NCBI RefSeq assembly: GCF_000003815.2
Contig: NC_049991.1
Coordinates: forward strand, 7,930,976 to 7,994,975
Reading direction: 5' to 3'
Origin: Branchiostoma floridae
Taxonomy: Eukaryota > Chordata > Leptocardii > Amphioxiformes > Branchiostomatidae
DNA: 64,000 nucleotides
Part shown: positions 33,101 to 48,100 of the stretch, piece after piece
Layout of the letters: every line of letters begins with the position of its first letter
Position numbering within the stretch: the first letter of the stretch is position 1
Notes under the pieces: generated by a model
What the model saw: the letters and a program-made list of their open reading frames with translations, nothing else
What the model was told of the DNA's origin: nothing
Databases searched by the model: none
Made by a program: the position numbers and the translations under genes

Positions 33101-36100
33101 ACGGTGAGGAATTGTGTAGAGTAAATATGGAAAGAATCTAGAGCGATGGAGAGGAGTGTGATATGGTACATTGTGCCTCTCTGTATGCTTGGTCATAAAG
33201 ACAGCATCACAATCCAAACTGAAATTTGCTTATTTTTTGACACAGCTTACAATACTCAATTCCAGATGCACAAATTGCGTAAACCAATACCTGGGAACTT
33301 TGTGCAGATATAGACCTATTTTAAGCCGTTGTCTGAAAACAGTTCATACGTTTAGTCCTGCCCTTTGCCTCTCCTGGCCTGCCCAGTAGTTATAATTAAA
33401 GGGAGTTATTTTATTGGTCACACTGGGTCGAGATTTTGTCGTTAATGGCATCTGGTATCGATTGTAGATTTGTCAGCTCAGTGAACCATATGTCATCTGA
33501 ACCGACCTTCAGACTCAATGTAGCATATTTTCTGGGACATTAGCAGTCTTGATCACTTTCCAAAGTCCTTAGTATATTTTGCACCACCAGAGAATCTAAA
33601 TATAGTTTTCACCTCGCTTCTTACTTAGCAAATGATAAGTACGGTGGAACTTAGCCATTCGCTGCACGTGTGATTCTGTACCGCCCTGTCAATCATGTAC
33701 GTACCGCAGGCCAAGTTGTAATTTTCTAGTTCCAATCGACCTACTCCTGTCTACTTTGTTCTGCCCCCTGGTCTATAAGTCTCCTTGCGTGTATGACCAT
33801 GTCTTTAATATGCTAGTCACTTTTTGACTTCTTCTCAATGACTTCTTTTAAGAACCATTTATTCTAGAGTTTTCAGAAATTTTGGAGCATCATATCTTAC
33901 TTTAATATATACATGGCGCAAGTTAATACATCAAGATGTTTACAGATTTACTATCCTAATAAGTAACACTGATCTTGTATAGAAGCTAATAAGTTCCTTA
34001 TCTGTTTCCCTCTAACATTCTGTAAAGTAAGGACAATATTGCAAAGTTTCTTTCCTTTATGACAGTATTGCAAAAGATTGCTGCACGATTTATATTTTAT
34101 AGTGTAGACTAGTATATTGATNNNNNNNNNNNNNNNNNNNNNNNNNNNNNNNNNNNNNNNNNNNNNNNNNNNNNNNNNNNNNNNNNNNNNNNNNNNNNNN
34201 NNNNNNNNNNNNNNNNNNNNNTCTATAGTAATTAATAAAAGGCAGTTAAAATTAATGCTTAGATTACTTAGCTAGTTCAGCTAAGGCATTTCTGTATTGA
34301 ATTTATGTGCAATATTGGAAACACAGCTGATAACATTTTAATAAAAAAAAAGCAACAATTTTTTTCAGAATGTGTCCTGTATAGTTTAGATAAGGCGGCC
34401 CTGGTTATATGATCAATGGATAAAGGGGAAACTCGTATGTCATGGTGTAGGTATGACTTGAAATAGGTATGACTTGAAATATGATGCAATAAAACAATGG
34501 GCATATATATTCTGTGTTGACTAAAATGTCAACATGGCTGTGAGTTATATGTCAGTTAGCATGAGGCAAGTTCAGAAGGATATTGAATGTAAAACTTGTA
34601 CATGTGTAGTTTAGAATGTAGCTACAGCATTTAACTGTAAACAACATTGAATTTGAGATAAACTTAATAGCTTATACAGCATTTGTCATATTTGCCATAT
34701 CTTAAATTACTTTACTAGACATATTGCAGTTGATAGTGTGATGCCTTTACATCGAATATTACTAAGCTTGTGCATTGATCCACTAAGTCTAAATCTGTAT
34801 ATCCCAAAATGGTGTATTTTCTGGAGTAGGTAAAGCTCACAGCAGTATTACTGTTCCCTTTCCTTGGTGCTGAACTTGAAGATGTTAGTAGCTTTCACTC
34901 CGTGGTAGATATCAACATGGGATGAATGGCTACCATTGTTTTCTATTACCAAAATATCTTGTCAGTGGACCAACGTAGTGGTAAGATTGTTTTTATCTAC
35001 TTGCACAGCACTGTGTGAAGCTCTAGAGCATAATAAGTAGTCACCAACTTACAGCTTTCCATCTGTATGTCACATCTCTGGTAATCCAGGGGAAACTTCT
35101 CTAGGTTCATCTCACAGGCCAGCTGCAGTGTTAACCTGCAACAGAGAGGGAGTTAAGTGAGGAGAGTCATTCTTTTGTCTTTTTATAATGCTTTATTTGG
35201 CAAACTTAACATGCCATACAGTTTGCAGCCTTGCTGCTGAATTGGTGTAGTAACATCACATTCAGCACAGTTAATAAACGATAACATTCATAGCACAACA
35301 AGCAAGGTTTAGAATATTTATAAATGAAGTATGCAATTAAAAATTATTATTGAACTTTCAAGTAATCATGATATTGCACTTAAAGTACATAATTATGTAA
35401 AGTGGGTGAAGAACAGCAAACAGGACTGTTCAAAGGCCTGATGTGCTTTTGTATCGATCGGATGAGGAATTGTAGGGGGCATCGTTCAAATAGCATTGTG
35501 AAAACAGAAAATTTGTAGACTTACGTGCATGTTAATGTCCCTGTGTCACAACATGTAAAATGCACATATTCATATAATATACCCTAGATGGCTTTAATTT
35601 TGTGTATGATGTAAACTTTGTCCCCTAAAAGAGACATATGGTAAATTTCATCTGTGTTTTTCTGGTTGATATTGGAAACCAGGAAGAGCTAAGCTGCAAG
35701 TGTTAGCAAAATGTACATTTAAAGTTGTATAGATAGTGAATTGTCCCTTATATGCTTCTACATGTATACCTTTACAAATTTATGGAACGTGTAGTTGGAA
35801 AGGTTTATAGTGTGGTATTATGTTCATACCCACACAGATTTATAGGGTATCAGTTGCCCTAGCAGAATACTTTGAAAATATACTGAGCAAATCCGTGTTG
35901 CCAAGATGAATTGATGGATATCTCTCGCCCTAGACTTGTCATCGTCTTTACCTTTGCTCAGACATGTGGGGATATCAGACTTTGACCTTGGAGCAAACCT
36001 TACGCATTGAAAACTGATTGGCAATTGGAATCATTGCTGTGCGTTTCGCTTTGGCAGTTGTGCCATTTATGTGGCAGCCCCCATCTGTATACATAGAGTG

Positions 36101-39100
36101 TTACTAACAAGATTGTTGGCTGATACTGCAGTGTATCTGGTCTCTAGGCATATAGAAAGCTTAGTGCCATTCGAAATCAAGTTTTAGGAATACATGCTGG
36201 TTAATCTAACATTAGAATTGAAAGTGATCACTCACCCACCAGGCCATTGCATCAAAGTGAAGGTTTTGTTAATTACAGATTAGCTGATTCTTTGTTGAGA
36301 AAATTGGTAAGGGCTTACTATAGCAGTGAGTTATTATATATACTAAATTCATGGTCTAAAAGTTGATGTCATTTCTTTCTTTCTTGGCACTGTAAAGCTC
36401 CTAATAGTGATTACCAAGTGGAGTTGATTGACTCACTCCTGGGGCCAGGCCCAGTTTCCACCTGCCCTTCAAATCACAATCAATACTTGCAAAAGACGTG
36501 TAAAAGTCATCTGCTTACCCCTACCTTTGTCCCATAGCAACTCAACCATTGGCACATAGACATCTTTATTGACCAAACCTGGTGACATTCTCTAATTAAT
36601 TAAGACTCTTGGGCCCCTTCTCAAGGTCTCCAAATGGCAGTCTGCCTTTTTACCGGTGATCTCGAAGGAGCAAAAATCCAGAATGAAATTAGCCCTGGGT
36701 TTTGTACGCAGCAATTTTGCCAAAGCCATTGAGACTTCTCCAGGCCTTTTGGCCTAATTACTTTCAATATGTTCCACATGGGGTAAATCCGTGGAGGTCA
36801 ACTAGGCCTGCTTGGCATTCTAGTTCTACATTTAAACTTTAAGTACCTTGCAGAACAGGCCTCAACAAAGTCTTGGGAGGAATGTGAAAATGTCTCCCAG
36901 AATTGAAAAATAATTGATTTTGATTAAAGATTTACAGAGTAACAATACTATAAATGTACCTGTCAATGGTAATTAGAATGTAGACTTTGACAGTGAAGCT
37001 CATAAAATTGTTTTAGTTCCATCACAGTAGTAAATACAAAAATATTAAAACTTGCCAAATCTCAACCATCAGCTTCTCCATTAGTGTATACTATAATAGT
37101 ATTTTGAACCTACACAACTAAAACTACCGGTAGTCTTCTGTTTGGACCATACAGGCCTAATAAGGTTTTATATTAGAATCAAAACTTATCTCAGTTTTTT
37201 TTTAAATATGTTGTAAATTCAAACAACACAATGAAAAATGCATATTCTGACCCACTCACTTTTTTTGACCCATGGCTTTCTTGAAATAGAATTGGCACAC
37301 AGAAGGAGGCTAGGTTTTACAGACACCTGTGACCTAGTGTTTTATTTCTACAACATCATGTGTCAGAACTGAGTGGACAAGAACTGAAAAATGTAGATGA
37401 ATTCATTAAAAGTTATAATTACATTGTGTGTTGTGGATTTACAAAACAAGCAATTCATGATGTCATGATACATTTTGTCATGATGTCATGATACATACCT
37501 ACTACTATACAAAATGTCCCCATTAGGCGATATTCTGAGGAACTTGTTGTCAACTGTGACGGAGTGAAACTTTGCCGACTTCTCGTTGACGAAGAACAGA
37601 TCGGGCTGCCAGAGTTGTTTGAGGAGCGAGACGTCTACTGCAATGGTGTGGTTATACTTGGTGAAGGCCAGCCGAGGGTCGTTCCACTTCTGTCTCAGGA
37701 AGATGTTCACACTGTAGTCCTGTCGGAAAAAACAGAAGGCTCTAAATTCTAATTTTGGGAGTATTTTATTCAACCTTCAAAGGTTTACTGGTAGGGGTGG
37801 GTACTGGTACTGAAAATTCAGGTCCAGGTATGGTCCAGGTCCAGAGGATCAGGTACTGGTCTGGACCTGAACCTGGACCTAAATGCCTGTGAAAACTTGT
37901 GAATGAGCACTACTCAAAACAATGGTCCATTTCATTACAAATGAATCTGTTTGATGGAGTATCAAACTTCTGGCATTTTGAAATCCTATCTTCATGTAAA
38001 CATCACGAATGCCTCTGTTAACTTGGACCAAGTTTGACTGTAGAAGTTTGGTAAAAATGACTATCAACTCTCGTCTAATTTTACTCTTGTTATTTTCTTG
38101 GACCGGTAAGCCCCCAAGCCATGCGGTGCTAATGCTAGAGAAGGATGGATTGCATGCTGGTACGCCAGGGTTGCTGATTGACATACAATCGGTAGCAGAG
38201 GAATTGGTCATAGGCTAGTTTTGGCCATTATGCCTATTACTCATATATAAGGGCCATCATCAAATAATAGGGCTAGTTCGCAGAGTGTTCATCATCTCAT
38301 ATGTAAAATTATGCATCAGCCCTCAAAGAAATTTGACTCCCCTAGTATTTTCGTATTTATGATTTTGGAACCTCTTCCAAGTAGCATAATGACTTCTTGA
38401 CATTTGGAGACATGACTGGCAAATTAACTAGGACACCAGGCTCACAGAATTTAGCATATGTTATCTACCTAAATTGTCTGTGGGGTTGATATGCCATGCA
38501 CACTGATGATAGCTCATCTAGGCCACTTTGTAAACATTTGGGTATCAGTATTGGCTGAAGCACATGGGGATTGAACCATATTGGCAAAAATGTCAACACA
38601 TAGTCATCGCATCTTTCCCCCACCAGGAGCGTGTGTTTATAACGCAACATTAAAGGTCACTGAACCCTTTTTCATGCCCTTTATCTCTCTTAAAGGTAAC
38701 CATTTTGCAGTGTTAGTCTCCAAATATATTGTATATAGGGATATAAAAGTGTAACATAGTACTGAGTCCAAAAGAGATTTTTCTTACCTTGTACATTTGT
38801 ACTATAAAACAAATTTATTCCTAATGAACATGAATCAGGATTACACCTTTATGTACAGAACTCTATAAACGTCTAGTATCTCTCTAGAATACACTCTGGT
38901 AGTGCGAACAGGGACACATCATCAGTGATGAACCCGGGGTCATTGGGTGTTTCGGGTCTTTAATCACCATACACCCTCACCCGGGCGACCCAGCCGAGGT
39001 TGATCATTCCCCGACCTGTGTCCGTGTGGCTTCCACGGTTCCCCCCTACGGAACCACAACCAACGTGAGGCTTTCTCAGCAGCCTCTAGAATATCCCTGA

Positions 39101-42100
39101 TGGATTTCCGAAGACGGAAACCTCTTACTCCAAGGAGTTTTAACACATAAGCCAAAGACTGCCCTGCGAAACCCCGGCAACCAACCTCCACTGGTACACA
39201 CCGGGCTCTCCACCCATTACTCTGGCTTTGTACTACCAGTTCGGCATACTTCGCCCTCTTCCGCTCGTTGGCTTCGCTTATACGCTCCTCCCAGGGAACA
39301 GTTAGCTCCAGCAGAACCACTTGTCTGGTGGATTCTGACACGAGCACCATGTCAGGGCGAAGTGACGTGGCTACAATGTGTGCTGGAAACTTGAGCTGTC
39401 TCCCAAGGTCGACTAGAAGCTGCCAATCTCTAGCAGTGGAGAGAAGCCCACCTGCGGAAGTGGGTTGTTGTCGGGTTTTCTCTCCGGCCCTGACAAAGAC
39501 AATTGACTTCTTGGGGGGTTGCTGACTCCTGCTACTCTGGATGGCGTTGCTAACTGTGTCTGCCAACACCCTTAGAACCTGGTCATGCCGCCAGCGGTAC
39601 CTCCCTTCCCCTAGTGCTTTCGGACAACAACTGAGAATGTGTTCAAGGGTACCTCTCCTCTGACAGAGTTGGCATGAGGGGGTCTCTGCCAAGCCCCAGA
39701 CATGCAAGTTAGCTGGACTTGGAAGCACGTCGTACACTGAAGAGATGAGAAATTTGATCCGAGAAGGCTCAGCTCTGCACAACTCTGGCCATGTGACCTT
39801 GCGGGAGTCAGCATGTTCCCACCTAGTCCACGCACCTTGCTTGCGCATGCCTACCATCCTGCATCGCCGATCCTCCTCTTCCCCAGCCCTTATCTCATCC
39901 TGGATCAGTAGACGCTTCTCCTTCCCGCTGACTTTGTCGTACCGAGGCTTTGGGCAGCTGCCCAGTCCTGCCCGTCCTACTGCCACGGACCCCACGAGGA
40001 CACTGTGTCTCAACCTTGCCTCTGCCTGATCCACTGCTTCCTGTGCCTTCCATTTTCTTCCAGTCCTGACATGGATGCCGGCTGAAGAGACCTTGGAGTC
40101 TGAGGAGTCCCGGTACATCAACACTTCTCTTGCACGGGTAACCTTGAACTCTTCAGTCAGGCCACTCAAGGGAAGCTGCAGCTTGGTGGATCTACCGTAC
40201 AGGGCAATGTTGCTTAAGGACCTCGGGAGCCCCAACCATTTGCGAAGGAACCTGCTGATGGTTCTCTCCAGTTGCTCCACCATGGTCATCGGCACCTCGT
40301 ACACAAGAAGAGGCCAGAGTACCCTTGGCAAGACTCCATGCTGGAACATCCAGGCCTTGAAGCTACCAGGTAGCCCTGTCTTGTCAATTCCCTCGAGCCA
40401 CGTTGTCAGGTCACTCCTAGTCTGCTGAACTGAAGCGGTGTCCTTCAGAGAGCTGCTGAACACCTTGCCCAGACTCTTGACTGGTTTCTCTGACACTGTG
40501 GGAATCTGAGTAAAAGCTAGTATAAAAGTTAGCGGTTAGTCACTTAGTGTCCATGTCATTATTTGACTGACATTTAAAGGCTCAGCACACTTTGGTTTAA
40601 AGAGCTCCAAGATAAAACCTTTGGTATTTTAGGTTTGTTATTTACTTTTTAAGAGACTTGTAAACATCACTTTTGTCTGCTCTCCTGCGTGTATGACATC
40701 AGCAATTTCTGTGCACATCTGGTCAGGTTATATAAAGAATCAATAAATCAATATCCTTTAAGTAAATAGAAATAGATTTACTTTTCATTTGTTTCATATT
40801 GTTATACACTTATCATTGGACAATCAAATAATCTTATAATCATGTAACCTTTGCGTTGACATTTTTCGAGTTTCACAGAACTGTGGATTTACGCTTTGAT
40901 ATTATTTGATGTTTTGTAGAGCTCTGAATTTATGGGAAATGTGCTCTTCAAAGACTTTTGTGATTCCTTTATTTGTTTCACGACGGTGGATTTGTTGTCT
41001 TATGTATCAAGATGGCTCTTAGATTTAAGACCACAATATTCAATTCAATTGTGCTGACATTTGGTGCTTGAGTTAGTAAACCTTTGCCGGAAAAACTTCT
41101 TACAGTTAAACAACTTTTTACAGGTACTATGCAAAATATATACTAAGTTTGACGTACCAGCTCCATGCATTTAGCCTCCAGTTCTTCTTATCATAAATCT
41201 ATATGTAACTAGTTACACAGAAGTGATCTCATGTCCAAGTGAAGTCAGGCATTTCAAAATCAAAATCGGGGAGATCTTCGTGGCTAGCGGAAAATTGTTA
41301 ACCAAAATGTTAAGTCAAGACTGCATAATTGGTTTCGTTTTTGTCTCTCCTCAATGCAGTATTAGTATTGCTTTGATTCCATACCTTGGACATCTTCCAG
41401 TATACTTATTGACTTGTTACAGGCAAAATTGATATGAGTGAGAAGATATGGAGCAGTGGAAAATTGGGTGGTCTTGGTTCAACTTTGGTTCACATCAGTT
41501 AGATACTTGGCCAGGCATGAAATCTAATAATACATCAGTATCTTGACTGTCATTGCAAACCGGCTCTTTTTGTAACCTGGGATCTGCAATATTAGAAGTT
41601 TTATCTGCGCTTTTGGAAATCTTTCTGTATATACAATGTATTTAAGCTGAAGGTGTTGTCCCCAAATTCGACATCAAGTATTACTAAGTTGTTCACTAAC
41701 TCATGTTAGTTAAAATTTATGATAAGTTCATCTGAGTTTGTAATAGGCCAGTTCATGGTTTGAACTATGCATGCACACTATTATGCATTGTGGTTAATAT
41801 GTTAAAGCTTAATAAGCTGAATACATAAGCAAAACATGTCTGGACATGATATATAGGTATTAAACATAGTCTAGACAGGAACTGTTTACAAATTAGGAAA
41901 CTTCACCTTTGACCTTGTGCAAGTGCAAACTGTGAACAGGCTTATTAACATAGTATAGAGTTACAACTTTATTAATAGAAACTTTTCATAAAATATCGTA
42001 AAAAATATAGTCTTGTGGGATACAAGAATCTTTGGATATACAGGGCATACATGTAGTACACCACTGCATGCATGAATGATGTGCATATATCTGCTACATA

Positions 42101-45100
42101 TAGATCATAAAGACATTAGCCTACCATTGTCCTCTCCTCTATGCTCCCAATGCTCTTGACAAACATCTCACAGGTGACAATGACAGGTTCACCTGTAGGA
42201 AAAACAACAACAAAAATTTTAGCCAAAACATCAAAAAATAGATAAAACCAATGCTTATGCTAACATTTGTTTAAAATTTGGATTCCTGTTTCCTTCATTA
42301 ACATTTATATGCCAGGATTTCTGGCATTTTGAAGAACAGTATGTTTGAGAACGTTCTAGTGCAGCACCCTCAGGTATGTAACGTTACATTTTCGATTATA
42401 CAAGAGTGCATTATGTTTGAGTACGTTGGATTGAAGATCTCTTTGGGCACATTTTCCAGGATGATGAAAAATATATAACCTGGCGGATAAATGTTAATAG
42501 AGGGTACATGGATGCCATGAGGACTGAGAAGCATGGCTAACTGCTTTGTTAATACATAAAGTTTCCTAAATGCACCGTACAGTTACTACATAAAAGGAGT
42601 CTATTTACTTTACTACCAGATCAAAAGAATCCATCAGGAAGAGCTGACTACGTGAACTTCACTCATGCGACAGTTTAGTATTCCAGCCTGGTAGGGTGAT
42701 AATGAGTGGCATTAACCCGACTGTAATGTAAAGCCCGCTTACAACTACGCTCTTGTAACAGTCCTTGAAATAGCATTCAATGGGCAAGAAAATGGCTTTG
42801 TGCTCAATGACTTTACCATATACACATGATACGAAGTCAATGCATGGAAAATGAGAAGCTATGGTAAAAGTGGTGGGTTAAATAGAATTTAGGTATAACG
42901 GAATTTCTGTTATATATCTTGACATTGCCTTTTCTAGTGCACATTTTTATGTTGCATGTACATGTATGCTGTACTATATGAAGCAGAGTCTATAAATTTG
43001 TCCCAAATGAGTGTTTTCCAAAATCTGCAATTTTGAACACAGTAAAAGTACGTATAACAGACTTAAATCAAAAATTACAGCAGCTTTAAAATGCCTGTTT
43101 TTTTTGTCGGAAGTCAATTGTATTGGATGTAGTTGTGAGTCAAATTGTCCAGTAACATGAAGTCTGATAGTTCAAGCTTTCATGCTCAACAATTTGGAGC
43201 AAAGGGGCTATCTTATTATCTGAAGCATAATGCCACTAATTTTATTTTAATACGTCTCCAGACAAAGAACCAATGAGTTAAATTGGTATGGCCTAATCCA
43301 GCTTTAGAACAGACAGCCAAGACTCTGAGGATTTTCTCTGAGGAGATATGCATGATAGCGTGCCAGATTAGATTTTATATTAACTGCAGTCTAAGTATAA
43401 AAACTAAGCCTGTTGAAATTCCCTGTAGTCAGTTTTTTGCCAAAACAATTATTCTTAAAGCTTCAGTATTCTATATTTTAGGCACATGCAAGACAACTGG
43501 TTCACGACTGTATCTCTTCTTTTGTAGATATTATGTCATCATCATCATTGGTCGACCTACTTATAAGTGTTGACATAATGATGTTTTTGTTTGTGTTTGT
43601 GTTGAAGAAATTGGGAAAAAAATAGTGTGAAAAATCTTCTTGAATTTATTACTTCCTCTCTTTGCTTGTCATTTATCCACTAAACTTTGTAACCAACTCC
43701 ATGTACATTTTATAACTCCCTTCATCTAGATCAGAACTTTTTGCTTCAAGCTAGGATTTAGTTTGTTGGGGCATGTGCATGTAGGCTCAATAGAATTGGT
43801 CTCTAATTGGTCTCTAGGTGTATGGGTATTGATTTTTGATGGGACATTAAACAGTCTTGATATGAAACTTTGAAAAAGTTGCAGTATGGTATAGAGGAGA
43901 TAAGCATGCTCGTGTACATGTACTGGCAGATAAGGATTAGGTGTGTGTACAGGACCTGTTGTCTTCAATCATGACAGTAACGTGAATAAACATTTAACAG
44001 AATGCTTAATATTAAGGCTTCCAGAACTCCCATAGAGAACCCATGCTTCAAAGTTAAATCAAAGATGATGCCAATTACAGTGGCCATACGTCTCCAATTA
44101 TAAATTTTCACATTTACTGGAATACACATCACTACCAAAGTTATTCAGCCACACTTTTCCTTTTGCCTTGATTGAAATCAATGACTGATTCGTTAACATT
44201 CATGACTACCCTTACACCTTAGTCTAAGGAATGGACGTCCTTGCCCTTTTCTTTCCTACTGTAATTACTACTCCAGTCTAGGACGACTTAGTATGCATAG
44301 AGGTTGGGCTAAAGATAGTTGCAAAGCAACTCCACAGCTTATATGCTCCTGCGACACCAAGTTTCATCTATCGGTGATTACTTGAGGAATGCGTGTTGTC
44401 GGTGAGACGTTTGACATGTCTTGGGTTAGAAGTAACGACTACCTCTTAAATCTCTGCATCGATTTTCTTCGTGCTTCACTTCTTTTATCGATAAAATATA
44501 CCCCAAGAGAGAGATTTCCTGATTTCCAACAACAGCATCATTAATGTCTGATTTTTAACTCTTTGTCAGTTTTCCAATTTGGGTCTGTCTTGATGTATCG
44601 GAGTTGTTTTCAGATCAGGCGTTTGATGTCTTGCGGGGGGGTTGGTTATGTGTCAGATTGACCAATCGAACGTTGTGAACATGGTTGTTTATTGCAGATG
44701 AACTTTTAATTGCAGCTGTGTCAATCCTTTAAGCCATGTCATTATCTAGGACTGGGATCAATGGCTTCCATAAAATGGAATGTGTCTGGCCTGTTGTCCA
44801 CATGCAGAGTTTTGTCTGTCTCTTGTGTCTAAGTTCTGGAGAGATGCCATAACATATTAGTACGTATAACTGACATGGCCGGTGTCCATAAATGCTTTCG
44901 AATAAATCGCTTCAATGCAGCTAATACGGTTAATAGGCACTTTTTTATTGACATTGATGGAAAGATCAGCATATGTCTGCATGATGGATCAAAGGAGGTC
45001 AGTTAGGTATCCCAGCATTCTTTGCTATACACTTTCACAATGCAGATGGCTTAGATGTATACTCTCAGCAGCAGGCGTATCAACTAGTCATGTTACCTTT

Positions 45101-48100
45101 GGCAGTGCAGCGACTGATAGATACAAAGATACATAGATGTATAGTTTGATCAGTAAATTTTCTTTTCTTGAATTATCATGAAATTAAAGCTAAGTCCCTG
45201 AGACCTTTGGAATTTTAAATTTTCTGTATAGTACCACTTCTTAAATTGTGTGAACCATTGATGATAGTTATTACGGTCTTAACCTATTTTCAAGGCACTA
45301 ACACACGATTGAGGTTTGTATATATTGTGAATTATTATTTAGTTCTCTTACATGTATGTTAGTCAGAGACATGCAAAGAAAAATGTCCTGAATCATAGCT
45401 AAATGGTAAGTGTTCCTGCATCATTGATTTATTGAAGAGAGATGATGTATTCGGCCCATGAGCACCACAGGAAGTGCACCTCTCTAGAGCAAAGTTGTGA
45501 ATCAATTTCTTGTTGGTCTGAGTGTCTAAAACTCTCACTAAACATTGCCGCTAAATCCCTTTCCATTAACTTGTATTGATCCATCCATTCGTCCCAGTCT
45601 TTTGGTACCAACTAGATGTAATTGCTTTGTTTATGGTTGGATTTACTGGAACTTACCCAGGAAATGTGCCAATCCCTGAGCTTATGAAATGCTAAGCCGG
45701 CTATTATTGAATCATGTTCAGATCTTTCTAAGTCAAGTACTGATACTGTCATGTACAACATCATGTACTGATACTGTAACTCTTACAATATCCAGTTTTA
45801 TTTTAAACATGACAATGACTGTGTTTTTCTTGTTTTGACCGTAAACTTAAAACACATGTCGAAAACCTCCTATCCTGCAAAAATAAATGGATTCACATAA
45901 AGTACAAAGTTTTTCCTCAGTTGCTGACTAAAGACGTGTTTAGAAAAGCTATTACCAGATGCTATTACACATGAGGATCTTCATCGTACTTAATATATAA
46001 TTCTGTATTGCAGCAATGAAATCTATCCATTCACACTGTATTCACAAAAATGTTAACACTATCAATGTATTTCCATTTTCTTTCTGTTATTGTTGGTGGG
46101 AAGATTAGTATAATTATGAAAGCTCCAAGGTGTTTCAAAGGTCAAAGAATAGTCGTGTTGCATTGTGTACAAGTTATATGCAAGTTTAATACTTTGCTGA
46201 AGCCATGATTTTGGAATTGTAGTAATCTTGAAGCCAATTGTGTAACCAGATGAATGGTGATTATGCACATTCATGCAAATTTAGGCTTGTTTGGGTGTTT
46301 TAATCAACAGTTTGAAGTTATCATGAAACAATCTTTCTACATTTTCAGTCTTTTGATTTCGACAGGTTTCAGTCAAATTTTTCACAATCTACCATTAAAA
46401 GTTAGCATGTTGTTACCTGTGGCAATACTAACTACATTTGTAAGTTAAACATTTATCAAGATGAATGGTTGCAAACTTTCTGAACCCAAGCATGCCCGGT
46501 AATAAATGATAAATCGATTTTCGCCGCAGGAATCTGACTTACATTTTACAATGATTGACTGTGTTTGAATGACTCTATCAGACACCCAGACTCCGATGGA
46601 TATATTCTTTCTCCTGGTTTCCAATTCTTGAGTTCTCAGATTCGGTGCGTTATTATCCCTTTGGGCTAGATGATAGATGCGATACTTTCTCACACTTGTC
46701 TGGATACTAGATAGATGTAGGATTGAGTGTCACCTCTGTTATCTCACATCATTCTTTCTATTAAAGTCGATCTACTCAGTGATGAGTTTTACGACAAGGG
46801 GCAGATCATATCTTGACATTTATGATTAATTCTTAATGTCTTTAATGCATCTAAGAGGTGTGTGTTTGATTACATCCTTAGAATCTATGGTAAATCTCAA
46901 GCCACTCTTGACTCCAGTACCCAGTGTTTTCTTCTAGGCAGGAAGCGTATTTTATTTATATTGGCTTAATAATGGTTTATAAGACTACTGTACAAACAGT
47001 GCCTCGAATAAAGAAGAAATAGGACGTAAACTATACTTTAAGATGTGTTTTTAAAGGTACATACATGTACATGTACAAAATGTATGTATCATATATTGTA
47101 GTGCCCTAAGGCTATCTTTTGCATCATAAGAAATACAAATTGAAATTCAGCTTTTATTGCATTATACTTTCTAATTGCTGGACAATTTTACATGTAGCTG
47201 GCTTTTGATTAGATTAGGAAATATTAAATGTATAATGTTTTCTACAAAAAAATATGTTTATATTGACTGGAATATAATTTGACTCTTGTTTTCATAATAA
47301 GGGATCGATTTTCTATCAAACTGATCAGTGTCAAAGCAATGCATGTACAATACTCAAGTAACACAAATCTTATTTCAATTACATGTCTTACGCAACAATG
47401 GAGAACAATTCTATTACATCAGTTCAAAGGCAGAATGTCTAACAACTAAATGGAAAACTGAGTTGTCTAAATGTTACTATTTCTTCCAAATTCTTATCTT
47501 GATAACAAAATGCAATCATACAACTTTTGCACCAAATATGCCCAATTTTCATCTTCATCTTGCTTTTTGTTTTGTTTTTGATTCTCAAAAAATTACAACT
47601 GAAAGGTTTTTAGCTTTATTTCATAGCATACCAGTAAGGAAGTCAGGATCCAGTAGAGTTAGGTCCTATATCATACCACTCAAGAATGACCACCCGTCAT
47701 ATAATTCTAGATATTGCATCTGTGACATTTCCACAATCCCTCATTCGTGTCTGCCTCTACCTCTTACTGATCAATATCCACACTTCATTAGAAAGCGTGC
47801 CATTGATTGTGTTCTATGGAATTTAATTCTGGGGTAATGACTATCCATCAAATCTGTCGGGTGGCATGGCTGTGACATTTTCCAGCTCTGCAGTCATTAG
47901 GAGTAAAGTCTGCAACTTTAAGGTCCTAATGCTTTTTAGCTCACTTTTGGCATATAACTAATGTGCAGTTATGTGTCATTGTTATAGATTTGACTGTAGG
48001 TTACAGAATGATGTATATTATATATCTAAGCAATCAGTATTTAAGGCAGATCTCCAACTTTAGATCTCTTTTGCATATCAATTCATAGCTAGGATATAAA

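Noticed and set aside
39268-40428. Plus-strand frames over the retrotransposon (85, 94 and 117 residues)
   Set aside because: Shadows of the minus-strand RLE reading frame.
47328-47837. 169-residue plus-strand ORF in the large channel intron
   Set aside because: AT-rich composition, no recognisable domain, no splice support; chance is likely.
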